A stretch of DNA of 64,000 bases from Exophiala sp. HKRS030 (GCA_023897205.1 JAHWDD010000005.1:868001-932000), one strand, 5' to 3'; positions 34,383 to 46,000 are shown, counted from the first letter of the stretch. The notes: generated from the sequence alone by a model not told the origin. Translations and numbers: made by a program.

Positions 34383-37300
34383 ATGAACAGATTCCGCAGA
34401 AAAAGCCCCCGGAAGAACAACAAACCTCTACAGATAGGTGGCTTACGTTTTTGGACATCAAGTTTTGGACTTTCGTCTCCAGAGGAACAATCTTGGCTGC
34501 ACAACCCCGTCTCTCCCTCAGGCAGCAGTTCAAGATCTTTACTGCGATCATTTGCTCTCTGGTCGAATCAATCATCGAGCTCGGTTGCCGACGAAAAGCT
34601 CTGGAGTGGTGGACACCATCACGCCCTCACTGACGATCTTCAGCATCCCAGATTTGGTTCAGCAAACCCTGCTTATCCGGCGAACTCTGCCAGCAAATCC
34701 CCCAAGGCCAGTCGGTTGCCACGGTATGTGCCTATTGTAATCCCCGACTTTGCACAACCCTTCGCGAGAGAACTCCGCACGTGCGCATCGGAGTCGGATA
34801 TTAATAGCCATCGATACTCGACCGCTTCGACTATAAAAGCATTGACGTACGAGGCAGCTCACTCATCAAATTTATCGAATGTAGTTGGCGCACCGAGGAC
34901 TGCAACGGGCTCAGAGGACAAGAAGGACAACTCGAGCCTGGTTGCACGACAAGAAAATTTCACGATGAACAACAGTCAAGTCAGCCTTACGGCCTCGGAT
35001 GTCAGTATGGAGGCACCCACCGGCTCTGCCTCGGCCACAAACGGAGCGGGAAACATTGGAACCGCACCAGGAGTCTCTCAACAGGGGACCGCGCCGACAA
35101 ATCTATCTGGACTGGTGTGTAATGTACACAGAACCACGGGGCAAGAACCACATGCTCTTGTCGGGGCCACGACCACTATTCTGGGCGACAAACTGTACGT
35201 TTTCGGAGGCAGGATACATTCTAGAACGAAACCACAATTGACCTCGGACCTCTATGAGCTGGATTTGATTCACCGACACTGGAAAAAGATTGAAGCTGTC
35301 GGTGACATCCCTCCACCACGATACTTCCACAGTGTATGCGCACTGGGCGATGCGAAACTGGTCTGCTATGGCGGCATGTCTCCAGCAACTCACAAAAACG
35401 CGGCAAACTCGCAGGGTGGGAAGGGCGGAGTTGAACCACAGCCCGAAGTGGTCGTCATGTCGGACATCCATATCTTTGACGTCCCGACACGGAAATGGAC
35501 GCTGATCTCGACATCAGAAAACCCTCAAGGGCGGTACGCACACTGCGCAGCCGTCTTGCCGTCGTCGGCGGTCTTCACGTCGGCGAACGCGCCATTGTCT
35601 GCCATCCAACACAACCCGTCCTCATCGGACCCCCATTCGGGCACTCTGGGCGTACAGCTCGACGGGAGCGGAGGCGCAGAGATGATCGTCGTAGGAGGCC
35701 AGGACAGCAGCAACAACTACATCGAGCAGATCAGCGTGTTCAACCTGCGAAGCCTCAAGTGGACCAACACCACCTCGTGGGATCGCAAGTGCGGAGCGTA
35801 TAAGAGCATGGTGGCGCCCATGACGGGGCTGTCTGCAGAACTAGTGGGAAGAGGAGTTCCCCTCAACGACCCAGAGGCTCTGAAGATGACCAGAAGGCCC
35901 GGCACCTCGATGCTGATTTATTCCAATTACAACTTCCTCGATGTGAAGCTGGAACTGCAGATCCGGCTACCGGATGGCTCGCTAGTCGAGAAGCCGATGA
36001 GCGGCACCGTGTCGCCGCCCGGACTACGGTTCCCCAACGGCGGCATCATCGACGGTCATTTCGTGGTCAGCGGCACCTACCTGACGTCCTCCAAGCACGA
36101 GTACGCACTGTGGGCACTTGACCTCAAGACACTGACGTGGGCGAGAATCGACACCAACGGATCCATCTTCTCGCAAGGGAGCTGGAATCGAGGAATCCTG
36201 TGGAACCGACGAAACACGTTCGTCATCCTGGGCCACCGCAAGCGCAGCTTGGTGGACGACTACAACCACCGGCGCATCAACTTCAACCACGTGTGCATGG
36301 TCGAGCTCGAGGCGTTTGGTCTGTACGACAACCCGCGAACGGAAACACCCACGTCGTCGTACGTCTCGGTCTCTTCCCCAGTCGTGCCCACCTCGTTGCG
36401 GTCCAGCTTGCCCACACATCTGGCCGGTGGACGACCATACAACATCAAGGCCGAACAGTTGGGCCAAGCAGCACTGGGCTTGAGCGAGCTCTCAGACATG
36501 GAGATTGTGGCGCTGGGGGGCGAGAAGATTCCCTGTAATTCATTCATCCTTTCCCGACGATGGGGACCGTTCTTCAACCAACTCCTGGCCGAGTCCGCGA
36601 CCACGAACGAAACCGTGAGCGCGTCGGACGGCGCGACCTTGCGACCCGGCGGTGAACGGTCACAGGCGAGCCGCAACTCGTCACTGACCATCACCCCCAG
36701 TGCGGCCAACGGGTTCGCCGGGACGCCGGGTTCTTCTATCGCGGGATCTGCTATCAATACCACGACGACGATGGGAGGGTCTGGGCCGGGGTCCGATCCC
36801 ATCCTCGACCCTCAGCGCTCACTCAGTCGATCGACGACCCGGACGCTGGTCGAACTGCCCAACCCCACGTCGGTGCCGGCGTCGAACCGGCCACGGTCAC
36901 TCTACCTGCCGCACATGGCGCAGACGATCCACCTGCTGCTGCACTTCCTGTACACGTCGTCCCTGCCGCCGGTGGGTTACCCCCTCTGCACGCCCCACAC
37001 GCTCTGCTCGCTCCTCCAGATGGCGCGCCCTTACCAGATCGACGGCCTGCTCGAGGCCACGGTCGAACGGCTCCACGAGGCCCTGGACGGGCGCAACTCG
37101 GCCGCCGTCTTCAACGCCGCGGCCATGGCGGCGGGCGGCGGCCGCGGGCTCGTCGGCGCCGTGGGTGGGGGGTCGTTGTCGTCGGGCATGACGGGACGAC
37201 GGGAGAGCGAAGCCACCGCCGTCGGTGAGCAGACGACCGCCGCGTCGTTGGCCGGCAAGACCGCGGGCCTGAAATTGACGACCAGCTACGAGGAGCCCAG

Positions 37301-37598
37301 AAGAAGGAAAGGTCACGGCAAGAGCAGTTCAACAGACACGGCGTCCACCTCGACCTCGACCGACGTCTCGCACACGGACCCGGAGATGTCCCCGCTCGAC
37401 GACCCCGACGTGGGCGGCGGCGACCGAGGGGAGCGAGCCAGTCGGGGCCAGCAGGGTGACAGGGAGATTCGAGAAATGTGGACGGGAGACGTGAGCTCGG
37501 TGATTGGGTTGCAGAAACGTGGGTTGAGAGGGTTGATGGAGGGACGTAGGTTGAGGGAACGGGCCAACACGGGAGCGACGGGTGTAGATGGGATGTGA
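34383..37598 (+). CDS. Kelch-repeat and BTB protein, Ral2/LZTR1-like
   Basis: Intronless, 1071 residues, ATG start. A basic, Ser-rich N-terminus (1-240) precedes Kelch repeats at about 245-500 (GDKLYVFGGR, GDAKLVCYGGM, AEMIVVGGQDSSN, each with double-Gly and aromatic spacing). More beta-propeller-like sequence continues to about 650. A BTB domain starts at about 704 (DMEIVALGGEKIPCNSFILSRR) and ends near 910. It is split by a roughly 100-residue Ser/Thr/Gly-rich insertion before the TIHLLLHFLYTSSLPP helix. The tail is low-complexity. Kelch-then-BTB order matches fission-yeast Ral2, a Ras1 pathway factor, and animal LZTR1, a Cullin-3 adaptor for Ras proteins. The Ras link here is by architecture only. 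Confidence 0.85.
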   Translation: MNRFRRKSPRKNNKPLQIGGLRFWTSSFGLSSPEEQSWLHNPVSPSGSSSRSLLRSFALWSNQSSSSVADEKLWSGGHHHALTDDLQHPRFGSANPAYPANSASKSPKASRLPRYVPIVIPDFAQPFARELRTCASESDINSHRYSTASTIKALTYEAAHSSNLSNVVGAPRTATGSEDKKDNSSLVARQENFTMNNSQVSLTASDVSMEAPTGSASATNGAGNIGTAPGVSQQGTAPTNLSGLVCNVHRTTGQEPHALVGATTTILGDKLYVFGGRIHSRTKPQLTSDLYELDLIHRHWKKIEAVGDIPPPRYFHSVCALGDAKLVCYGGMSPATHKNAANSQGGKGGVEPQPEVVVMSDIHIFDVPTRKWTLISTSENPQGRYAHCAAVLPSSAVFTSANAPLSAIQHNPSSSDPHSGTLGVQLDGSGGAEMIVVGGQDSSNNYIEQISVFNLRSLKWTNTTSWDRKCGAYKSMVAPMTGLSAELVGRGVPLNDPEALKMTRRPGTSMLIYSNYNFLDVKLELQIRLPDGSLVEKPMSGTVSPPGLRFPNGGIIDGHFVVSGTYLTSSKHEYALWALDLKTLTWARIDTNGSIFSQGSWNRGILWNRRNTFVILGHRKRSLVDDYNHRRINFNHVCMVELEAFGLYDNPRTETPTSSYVSVSSPVVPTSLRSSLPTHLAGGRPYNIKAEQLGQAALGLSELSDMEIVALGGEKIPCNSFILSRRWGPFFNQLLAESATTNETVSASDGATLRPGGERSQASRNSSLTITPSAANGFAGTPGSSIAGSAINTTTTMGGSGPGSDPILDPQRSLSRSTTRTLVELPNPTSVPASNRPRSLYLPHMAQTIHLLLHFLYTSSLPPVGYPLCTPHTLCSLLQMARPYQIDGLLEATVERLHEALDGRNSAAVFNAAAMAAGGGRGLVGAVGGGSLSSGMTGRRESEATAVGEQTTAASLAGKTAGLKLTTSYEEPRRRKGHGKSSSTDTASTSTSTDVSHTDPEMSPLDDPDVGGGDRGERASRGQQGDREIREMWTGDVSSVIGLQKRGLRGLMEGRRLRERANTGATGVDGM

Positions 37599-38497
37599 TT
37601 TTGAATATTGAGGTACACATCCCCTACCATCCAGGACATCTACTTGTAGGTACCTACGGGGGACATACCAACATGCCAGACTTGTGTTGTTTGGTATATT
37701 GATCTGGCCACTAAATTTGTAAGTAGTACCAGTTTACTCGGGGCGAGGTTGATACGGCATACATCACCAGGTGTTTATGGAGTATGTTAAATTAACGGAG
37801 AGATGAGATAGTAAATAGATACAGTACAGTACTCCTTTTTGCTCGGTTCCTATTCTTTGATTGTGATTTACTCTGTACTCCGTACTCGTGCGGAATATGC
37901 AAATAACATGTGCTCTCCTCCGGTGGAAAATGACATGACATCGCGATCAAGATGCCTCGGCTCATTCTTTCAAACTAAATCGATTACTCGTACTCCGTTT
38001 TTATCTGTTCGCGACAATCAGATGACCAACTTCAGTAAAATGTCCGCACGAATGAGAACATCGACAAAGGCCGAAGCAGGTCAGCATCGAGCAATACCGC
38101 GCCCCCGGTCCTCCATTTTGAACTTACTTTAGGTTGGTAGGGTACGAAGTACGGAGACTCCGTACTGTAAGTAAGGAGAATGGGAAATAATGTGACAGGC
38201 CTGTCGTTTGGGTTGCTTGTCATCATCGTCGGTCTGTTGTTGTTTGGCATGTGAAAGGACCACCTCAATCTGCCCTTCTTCACACTGGGCACAAGACCCA
38301 ACCGAGTCCATGCGCTCGCTCTCTCCCTCTCCTTGTAACTACTACTACTACTGCTACTATTGTACTCATTCCAGACCTTGTAGACTTCTTCTTCTTATTC
38401 TTCACATTGTCAAATCAGGCCTTTTGTTTCTCTTGTTGTCCATCGTACAGTTGACCTTGATTTTCCAGACCTAGAAGCGACCATCCCTCTATTCACC
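37599..38497. other. Intergenic region with palindromes, Kelch-BTB / cytochrome b5-ACAD
   Basis: These 899 bp hold the 12-bp perfect palindrome GTAGGTACCTAC (37646-37657), an exact TACTCCGTA (37876-37884), a near copy at 37991, and a 15-bp inverted repeat (38150-38164). Pyrimidine-rich DNA from about 38330 to 38490 is the likely core promoter and leader of the next gene. No coding frame. Confidence 0.5.
38150..38164. repeat. 15-bp inverted repeat TACGGAGACTCCGTA
   Basis: Two TACGGAG arms facing each other around a single central base. It is a head-to-head version of the 9-mer TACGGAGTA that recurs in this window's intergenic DNA. Function unknown; the form could suit a dimeric DNA-binding protein. 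Confidence 0.5.
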
Positions 38498-40443
38498 ATG
38501 TCCAAAACATTCTCCCTCGCGGATGTGTCGTCCCATAACAAGGCAGATAATCTCTATATTGTGGTCGACGAGGATGTCTACGACCTCACCAAGTTTCAAG
38601 ATGAGCATCCAGGCAAGTCACCTTTTCCCGCCGCTGCTGCAAACAATACTAACCGCAATCGCAGGTGGCAAGAAGAGTAAGTCCCGTCCCAGCCGTTCTA
38701 CAACACACGCGGCGCCCGGTTATTAACCTCGATCGATAGTCCTCCAGCGAGTGGCAGGAAAAGACGCCTCGAAGCAGTTCTGGAAATACCACAATGAGAG
38801 CATCCTCAAGAAATACAAGGGCAAACTCCAGGTTGGTTCGTTAGATACCAAGAAGGCTGCGGCACCACCAACGCCCCCGGCTACACCTCCGCCGCAAGAG
38901 AAGAAGAAGGTTGTCCCGCAGGCCGAATCTGGAACCGTCGCTCCGGCACCAGGCCCAGGTGCGGCAGAGGAGGCTGAGGCGCTTGATCCCTTCGGCGACC
39001 TCATTCCGTTCGGTGACCCCAATTGGTACCAAGGCGTAAGTACACGACCCTGATGGACTCAGAGGATCGTATGCTGACATAGACCACAGTATCACTCGCC
39101 CTACTACAACGAAACGCATGCTGCCCTCCGTGCCGAAGTCCGAGAATGGGTCGAATCCGAGATCGAGCCATACGTGACCGAGTGGGATGAGGGCAAGAAA
39201 GTCCCAGACACCATCTATAAGCAAATGGGTGAACGAGGCTACCTTGCCGGCTTGCTCGGAGTGAAATATCCCAAGCATCTGGTCAAGAATGGAGTCAAGA
39301 GCGTACCTGCGGAGAAGTGGGATTTGTTCCACGAGATGCTCCTGACCGACGAGCTCTCTCGGACTGGCTCAGGTGGTCTTGTTTGGAACTTGATCGGCGG
39401 ATATGGCATTGGATGTCCACCGCTGGTCAAGTATGGTAAGAAGGAGTTGGTTAATCGCATTCTGCCTGGCATTCTTTCGGGTGACAAGAGAATCTGCCTG
39501 GCCATCACCGAGCCCGATGCCGGTTCCGATGTGGCCAACCTCACATGTGAAGCCAAGCTCACTGAGGATGGAAAGCATTTCATCGTCAACGGAGAGTAAG
39601 TTCTTGTCGGTTTACTCATGCACGCTACTGGGAAGTGCTGACATTGCCCTCTAGGAAGAAATGGATCACCAATGGTATTTGGTGCGATTACTTCACCACC
39701 GCTGTCAGAACAGGCGGTCCTGGCATGAATGGCGTCAGCTTGTTGTTGATTGAGCGCGGAGAAGGTGTCAGCACTCGACGCATGGACTGCCAGGGTGTTT
39801 GGAGTTCTGGTACGACGTACATCACATTTGAAGATGTCAAGGTGCCCGTTGAGAACTTGTTGGGCAAGAAGGACCGCGGCTTCCAAGGTGAGCAGGAGCC
39901 ATCTGACACGGCGTCGGCGTGTTGGGACGAGAACTAACCTCGTCAACAGTGATCATGACCAACTTCAACCACGAACGCATTGGTATCATAATCCAGTGTT
40001 TGCGGTTCTCCCGGGTGTGCTTCGAAGAGTCGGTCAAATATGCCTCCAAGAGAAGAACGTTTGGCAAGAAACTCATCGATCATCCTGTGATTCGTTTGAA
40101 ACTCGCCCATATGGCCCGACAGACTGAGGCCAGCTACGCCTGGTTGGAGAATGTGGTGTACCAGTGCCAGAAAATGGGCGAGACGGAAGCCATGTTGAGA
40201 CTCGGAGGTGCCATTGCCGGTCTCAAGGCTCAAGCTACGACTACATTCGAGTTCTGCACCAAGGAAGCCGCTCAGATCTTTGGGGGTCTCGCATACTCGC
40301 GAGGTGGCCAAGGTGGAAAGGTCGAAAGACTGTACCGAGACACTCTGGCCTACAAGATTCCTGGAGGCAGTGAGGAGATTATGTTGGATTTAAGTATCCG
40401 ACAGAGCATGAAAGTGCACAAGGCATTGGGTATGAAGCTGTGA
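38498..40443 (+). CDS. Cytochrome b5-acyl-CoA dehydrogenase fusion
   Basis: Six exons: 38498-38612, 38665-38676 (12 nt), 38740-39035, 39090-39595, 39655-39887 and 39950-40443, giving 551 residues. The N-terminal cytochrome b5 module has the haem ligands His37 (HPGGKK) and probably His60 (KYHNES). A Pro/Ala linker at about 85-125 joins it to an acyl-CoA dehydrogenase with LAITEPDAGSD, KKWITNG and RRTFGKKLIDHP. No Glu sits at the medium-chain position near the C-terminus (IPGGSEEIM). Glu396 in NHERIGI aligns with the helix-G base of isovaleryl/long-chain enzymes. It likely oxidises an acyl-CoA, with the haem as internal electron acceptor. Intron 1 is GC-AG. The C-terminus (MKL) is at best a weak peroxisome signal, and no mitochondrial presequence is seen. 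Confidence 0.93.
38613..38739 (+). other. GC-AG intron, 12-nt exon, GT-AG intron
   Basis: The first intron, 38613-38664, begins GCAAGT, has a perfect TACTAAC branch site and ends GCAG. Exon 2, 38665-38676, is only 12 nt and encodes the GGKK after His-Pro of the haem motif. The second intron, 38677-38739, is GTAAGT...TAG. Without the tiny exon the HPGGKKI motif cannot be completed, so the reading is forced by the protein. Confidence 0.85.
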
Positions 40444-41427
40444 AGAGTGATTTTAGTAGAGGGAAAAATGTATTTTGATCTTGTGCATGCGAATATGACT
40501 GCAAAGGAGGATTATATGTAACTATTATTCCATGTAGTAGTCTCAATGTGTCGCATCAGTGCCATGGAGGTTTTTTATCTTCTCTTTCTGCGGTGTTCTC
40601 ATTACACAGTCATACACTCGGTACGTTGAGATGTTGATACTATGGACGATTCGTACAGTACAAGGATCAATTCGTGTGGCTGATGATGCATCGATGTGGA
40701 GTTGTGCGTCTCTCGTCGTGAACGGTCAATGGATAAGTTTTAGGTGCGGCAGAGGATGGTGGGTTTGACTGTCCAGCACCTGTTGTTGGTGTGAGGGCTT
40801 TGACCACTATACAGTAGTACTGTAGGTAACTCCGGAGCACTAGCATGTGGTAAGAATAGTAACGAGTATTACTGAGTACGAAGGATAGAATGCGTGAGAA
40901 GAAAGAAAAGACTTATGCAGGTACGTCACTAGCTGACATGGCCATCAGCATCTCTTTTCTCTTCTACCACCAAGTATTTTTTTTTCTTGCCCACTCGATT
41001 CCCGCATTACGACGCCATCCACAATATTCCATCGACTCGTACTCCGTATCGATAGCCGGCTCGTCAATGATGGAATTCTTCCCCAGTTTTCCCTCCCGAA
41101 TTGTCTCTCCCATCGACTAGCAACCGGTGAATATTGGCTACGAGTACAGCATGCAGCAGCGTTGAGTCTCTCCACCCCATCACCATCTTTTTTGGCTTTT
41201 GTCCCTGCGCCTCGATCTGCTCGCCACTTCGGTTCCCTGTAGGTGCCTCTTTTTTTTCCCTTGCCTGCGCAGTTTGTATAACTAGTCGCCTCGTATTCCG
41301 TCTGTGTCGGATCTTATTTCTTCTCTCTTGCTCTTCTTTTATATCCCATAATCTGTACCAGACAAACTGTATCTTCATTTTTTCTTTGGACATTCGTTAC
41401 AAGTCTACATATACAACTACATTCGTC
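40444..41427. other. Intergenic region upstream of GH17 glucanase
   Basis: These 984 bp include the inverted repeat ACAGTAGTACTGT (40811-40823), an exact TACTCCGTA (41040-41048), and a long pyrimidine-rich leader from about 41160. The GH17 frame stays open upstream to 41134, but that part encodes no plausible secretion signal. No separate gene is supported. Confidence 0.5.
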
Positions 41428-42413
41428 ATGCGCCCCGCACAGCTTCTGGCCTTCGTGGCTGCCCTTCCTTCCACCCTTGCTGCCTACAAGGGCTTCAACT
41501 ACGGCTCGACCGGAAGAGATCAAGCTGCGTTCGAGGCTGACTTCAACTCGGCCAAAAACCTGGCTGGCTCCAGCTACACCTCGGCCCGCCTTTATACCAT
41601 GATCCAAGATGGCACCACAAACACCCCCATCTCGGCCATCCCAGCTGCCATCAACACCGGCACGTCGTTGCTGCTCGGTCTGTGGGCTTCGGGCGATACA
41701 TTCGCCAATGAACTTGCCGCCTTGAAGGCCGCGATCGAACAATACGGTAGCTCGCTTGGCCCTCTCGTCGCCGGTATCAGTGTGGGTTCGGAGGATATCT
41801 ACCGGATCACGCCCATTGGCATTGAGAACCACGAAGGAGTTGGTGCTGGCCCGGCCGTCATTCAAAACTACATATCTCAGGTCCGATCCGCCATCGCCGG
41901 TACACCACTTTCAGGTGCACCAGTCGGCCACGTCGACACTTACAATGTCTGGACAAACTCAAGCCAGAATGCTCTGATTGGAGACTGCGACTTTTTGGGT
42001 GTCGATGCCTACCCGTACTACGAGGTGAGTTTCTTTTGTAGTTGGAATTTGCATGTTTCACAAAAGAATCATCCTGACTGACACATTATGCACAGACCAC
42101 AAAGGCCAACAGCATCGGTAACGCCAATGCCACCTTCTGGGATGACTACTCCGTCACCGTCGCAGCGAGCCAGGGCAAGCCAGTCTGGATCACCGAGACC
42201 GGATGGCCTGTTTCGGGCCCAAGCAGTGGTCAAGCCGTGGCTTCGGTCGACAACGCAAAGACCTACTACGATGATGTTGCCTGCCACGCATTCGCCAAAG
42301 GCGTCAACACCTGGTGGTACATTCTCCAAGACACCGGTGCCAGCCCTAGTTTTGGTCTCGTTGGTGCTGGATCCCCTCCGCCCACGACACCCATCTACAG
42401 CTTGAGCTGTTAG
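41428..42413 (+). CDS. Secreted GH17 beta-1,3-glucanase (Bgl2/EglC-like)
   Basis: Exon 1 is 41428-42024 and exon 2 is 42096-42413, with a 71-nt phase-0 intron (GTGAGT...GCACAG), giving 304 residues. I chose the ATG that opens a signal peptide ([19 protein letters not shown], cleavage about 18/19) directly before YKGFNYGS, the usual mature start of GH17 proteins. The catalytic acid/base is Glu122 (GISVGSED) and the nucleophile Glu233 (WITETGWP). The C-terminus ends at YSLSC with no GPI signal or Ser/Thr-rich tail, so it is probably soluble or wall-bound. It would remodel wall beta-1,3-glucan. The long, CT-rich leader suggests strong expression. Confidence 0.94.
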
Positions 42414-43038
42414 ACTGGCTTTTGAGGTGGTGAGATGCTCATCATTGTATATGATATCATGAATAAAAGTTGGTAGATGTCGGGGTTGGACAAGGTAATA
42501 CTCGCCGCGGCACTGCTAGACGATTGGAAATAGATAGACACGATAATGGAATAATGTTTCATGCAACATCAAGTCACTGTAGGGAGCATTTACAGGAGAT
42601 GAAACTGTCTCGTGCGAGGTCAACTGACAAACAAAACAATGGACAAAACTGTGTACTCGTACTCGTAGATCAATTTGGTGTCGATCCGGGCGCCAATCAG
42701 AATCCGACTTCAGATAAAAACAACATGACTAAACCTATTTGGGCATATCAACAACCAGTCTTGTAAACAACCTCGATCGTCACCATTCAAAATCTCATAA
42801 ACCTTTTCCCTCTATGCTTTGTTTCTCTTGCTCACTAACGCCAGGTCTCCATCGACACCGACTATCCACCCTCGAACAGATAACACCAACGACCCTGCGG
42901 ACACCGTGATAGAGAGCCCTCCACCAACAACCCAAAGAAACGGTTCCAAATGTGCACCACTTACTCCGTATAGTGACCGTAACCTTTGAAACGAACCAAA
43001 ATTTCCCATCATCATCGAGCTACCCGTAAATTCCCAAC
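42414..43038. other. Intergenic region, GH17 3' side / BRCT gene promoter
   Basis: These 625 bp hold an AATAAA-like AATAAAAG (42461) soon after the GH17 stop and an exact TACTCCGTA (42962-42970) about 75 bp before the BRCT gene ATG. Nothing else recognised. Confidence 0.5.
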
Positions 43039-46000
43039 ATGGCTCCCAGGAAGCCCGCCAGCCCGGCGAAGCCACGACGCGTCACGCGCGCTCGAGCTGC
43101 CGATACAGCCGCGACGCCATCTCTCGAGGAAGCGCCCAAACGAAAGACAGCCACGACCTCCAAAGCGGTCCCGAAAACAACCAAGGCAAAAGCCATAGAG
43201 TCAAAGTCTCGAGTCTCGAAGAAAACAGAAACGAAGAGGGCCAAGGCCACGCGACGATCGACTCCAGTCGTCGAAGGCAACGGGAGCGACGACGATGAGG
43301 ACGAGATCACTGTTGCTGCTGCTCAAACACAGCTGGGAACAACTCGAGCAGCACGATCGACTCGAACCACGACGTCCAATGCCTCGGCCTCCACATCCAC
43401 ATCCACACTCGCGGCTGCGCCTAGACGACGAATAAAAGTCACGCCATTAGATGCCGCCGTTCCAGAGCCCGAACCACAACCTGCCAAGAAGACAGCAGCC
43501 AAAGAAAAGAAAGAAAAGTCGACGACGACAGCAGCAACAACCAAGTCAGCTGCTATGCGGGCTAAAAGAAATGTAACGACAGCCAAGGGAGACGAAAAGT
43601 CCGAAGAACCCGAGGTCGAGCATGAACCTAAGAGACGAGGTAGATCGACCAAGGCAGCAACAAAGGCAGAGCCTGAAAAAGTTACTTCGGAGCCCATCAC
43701 GACCGTGCGCAAGACTAGAGGTCGAGCAAAGAAGGAAGACACGGCAGTTGAGCCTGTCGAGCCTGCATCGGCGCCAGTGACGACACGACAGACACGAGCG
43801 AGGTCCGGGTCAACAGCATCGGCTACCGCGGCAGGGTCTGCAGTCAACGTTGTCATACCCGCACCAACACGCAAGAGGGTCACTTTCCAAGACCTGCCCG
43901 AGGATGATGAGGACGACGAGAAAGAAAACAAGCAGCCTATCACAACCTCCAGAGCGAAAGGCGTGAAGAAAGGCCCTGTTTCTTCTGCTGCGGCGACGAA
44001 GAAAGCAGAAACGAATTCAAAGGGAATGCGTGCAAAGCCTATCCGCAAGCCTGCTGCGACCACGAAATCGACTCGTGGCACTACGAGAGCCACAAAGGCC
44101 TCGAAAGCTGCCGAATCCGAGACCGAAAAGGTCATGCCGCGAGTGTTGACTCCCAAGAAGATTACGCAAGTCGCCAAAGCAGCGCCCGTCGATAGTGACG
44201 ATGAAGATGAGCTCGCAGGTGACAAGACTCCCGTACGTGATCTCAGTCTTTCCCCGAAGAGAGGACATGTCTCGCCAATACGACCAATGTCGCCTGTTAA
44301 AACACTCGATTTCACACCTGCACTCCAGTCACCGGAGAAACAGAGATCAAACACATCTCCCGGACTCATGAGCCCACCTCGACGAATGCCATCTTCACCG
44401 TTCAAAGATATTTTGAAAGAGTCTCCGCGTCGTGCACCAGAAGGCGTGACCATTTTCCGCGCACAAATACAAGATTCGCACAACAACAACAGCTCTTTGG
44501 CTTTGAACCCAAAGAATCAACAGCAATTGCTACAGTCTCCAAAACGCGGGTTGGCAGACACCATTGTCTTTCCTCCTTCAGCTATGAAGTCGAAGCAGTC
44601 GCCGTTGAAATCAGCACTCATGTCTTCGCCAGCGAGACGTCTGTTCTCTCCATCAAAGCAGAAGACCCCAGCTCGGTTTTCGCCTTCACCTGTCAAGAAG
44701 CAAGCTACTCCTGTAGAGCAGACAAAATCACCTGGAGATGTTGACATTGTCATGTCTTCCCACTTTAGACCTTCCATGTCTCCTCAACGTGGCGCTCGGG
44801 TTTATAAGATGAGCGATGAAGAGATTGCTCAAGAGACGATGAACGAGATGGACTTTGATCAGTCTGTCTTGAACATTAGGAGCCCACTAAAAGCCGACAA
44901 AGTCAAGCCTGTGGCCGAGATGCCAGATGAGGACCTTGAGCTGCGTGACTCCGCTGCACCGAATGAGGACAGATACGACGCAGATGATGCAGTCATTGAA
45001 CCAGGATCTCTCGTTCCTGCTGATGACCTCGAAACGGATGGAGATTCTGAAGCAGACAACGATGAGACTGTTCTTGATACAGCATTGGTAGAGCAAGGCA
45101 CCTTCGACGAAGAAATGGAAGACGGGACCGTTCAAGAAGATGCCCTGACAGAAGCCTCAGAGAATGAGAATACTCCTCAGCCCATTCAACAGGTTTCCAG
45201 TAAGAAGCTGCGATTACCGAACGCCCTCTTTCACCGTCTGCGAGATATTGATGACGAGTCCGAGGACGAACTCGCTTCGGACCAAACACCAGTCGTGCGA
45301 AGCCGTCCTAATGCCAGTGGTGTAACTCTCCACTCACGGCTTTCCACTGGCATCGCACCTCCCAGTGCGTCCAGAGGTCTTGGTTTCACTCCACTTGTAG
45401 CACAGGTTCGCGACTGGCGTGCAGCCAGCCCGGAGAAGAGAATGAGCTCGACGAGCAAGACACCTATCTCAGACGTTGTATTCTCGCCGCTCGCACAAGT
45501 GCATGTCGCCGGATCTGTCGAGGTGAATAGGCAAGATACTCCAGCAAAGCAGGCACAGAAGAGAAAGTCGGTCGCCGCTCGACTATCCTTTGCATCGTCA
45601 TCAACAGGAAGTCCAGCACAGCCAGATTTCTTTGGTGAGGGTATGGCTGCCCAAGAGTTCGAGGAACAAACTGAGGAGCTCGCGAAAGATCCTGCCCAGG
45701 AGGAAGATCTTCATCAGATCATGCAGCAGCAAGGTGACACTGAAGGAGACGAGAATGCCGATGAGTCGTTGGAAGAAGGACAGGATGACGATTCTGAAGT
45801 GTCTAGCCATGAACCTGGCGAGTTGACAACGGATCTGATCAAGTTCACCAATGCCTCCGACACTGCCATGGTCGATTTCAAGGCTCTAGCAAATGAAGCC
45901 GAGGGAATGGCTGATGGTGAAGCTGAAGCAACTACTGATGACGAAGAACTTGAACCTACTGTGCTAGCTCATAGGCTTTCGATGGTCGAAGAAGAGCATT

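Noticed and set aside
36260..36802. Antisense open frames inside the Kelch-BTB gene
   Set aside because: GC-rich shadow frames with no independent motif.
41134..41427. In-frame upstream extension of the GH17 gene
   Set aside because: It would bury the signal peptide inside the protein; the sequence is a pyrimidine-rich leader.
43323..44489. 388-codon antisense open frame inside the BRCT gene
   Set aside because: Shadow frame produced by the Lys/Ala/Thr-rich codon bias of the sense strand.
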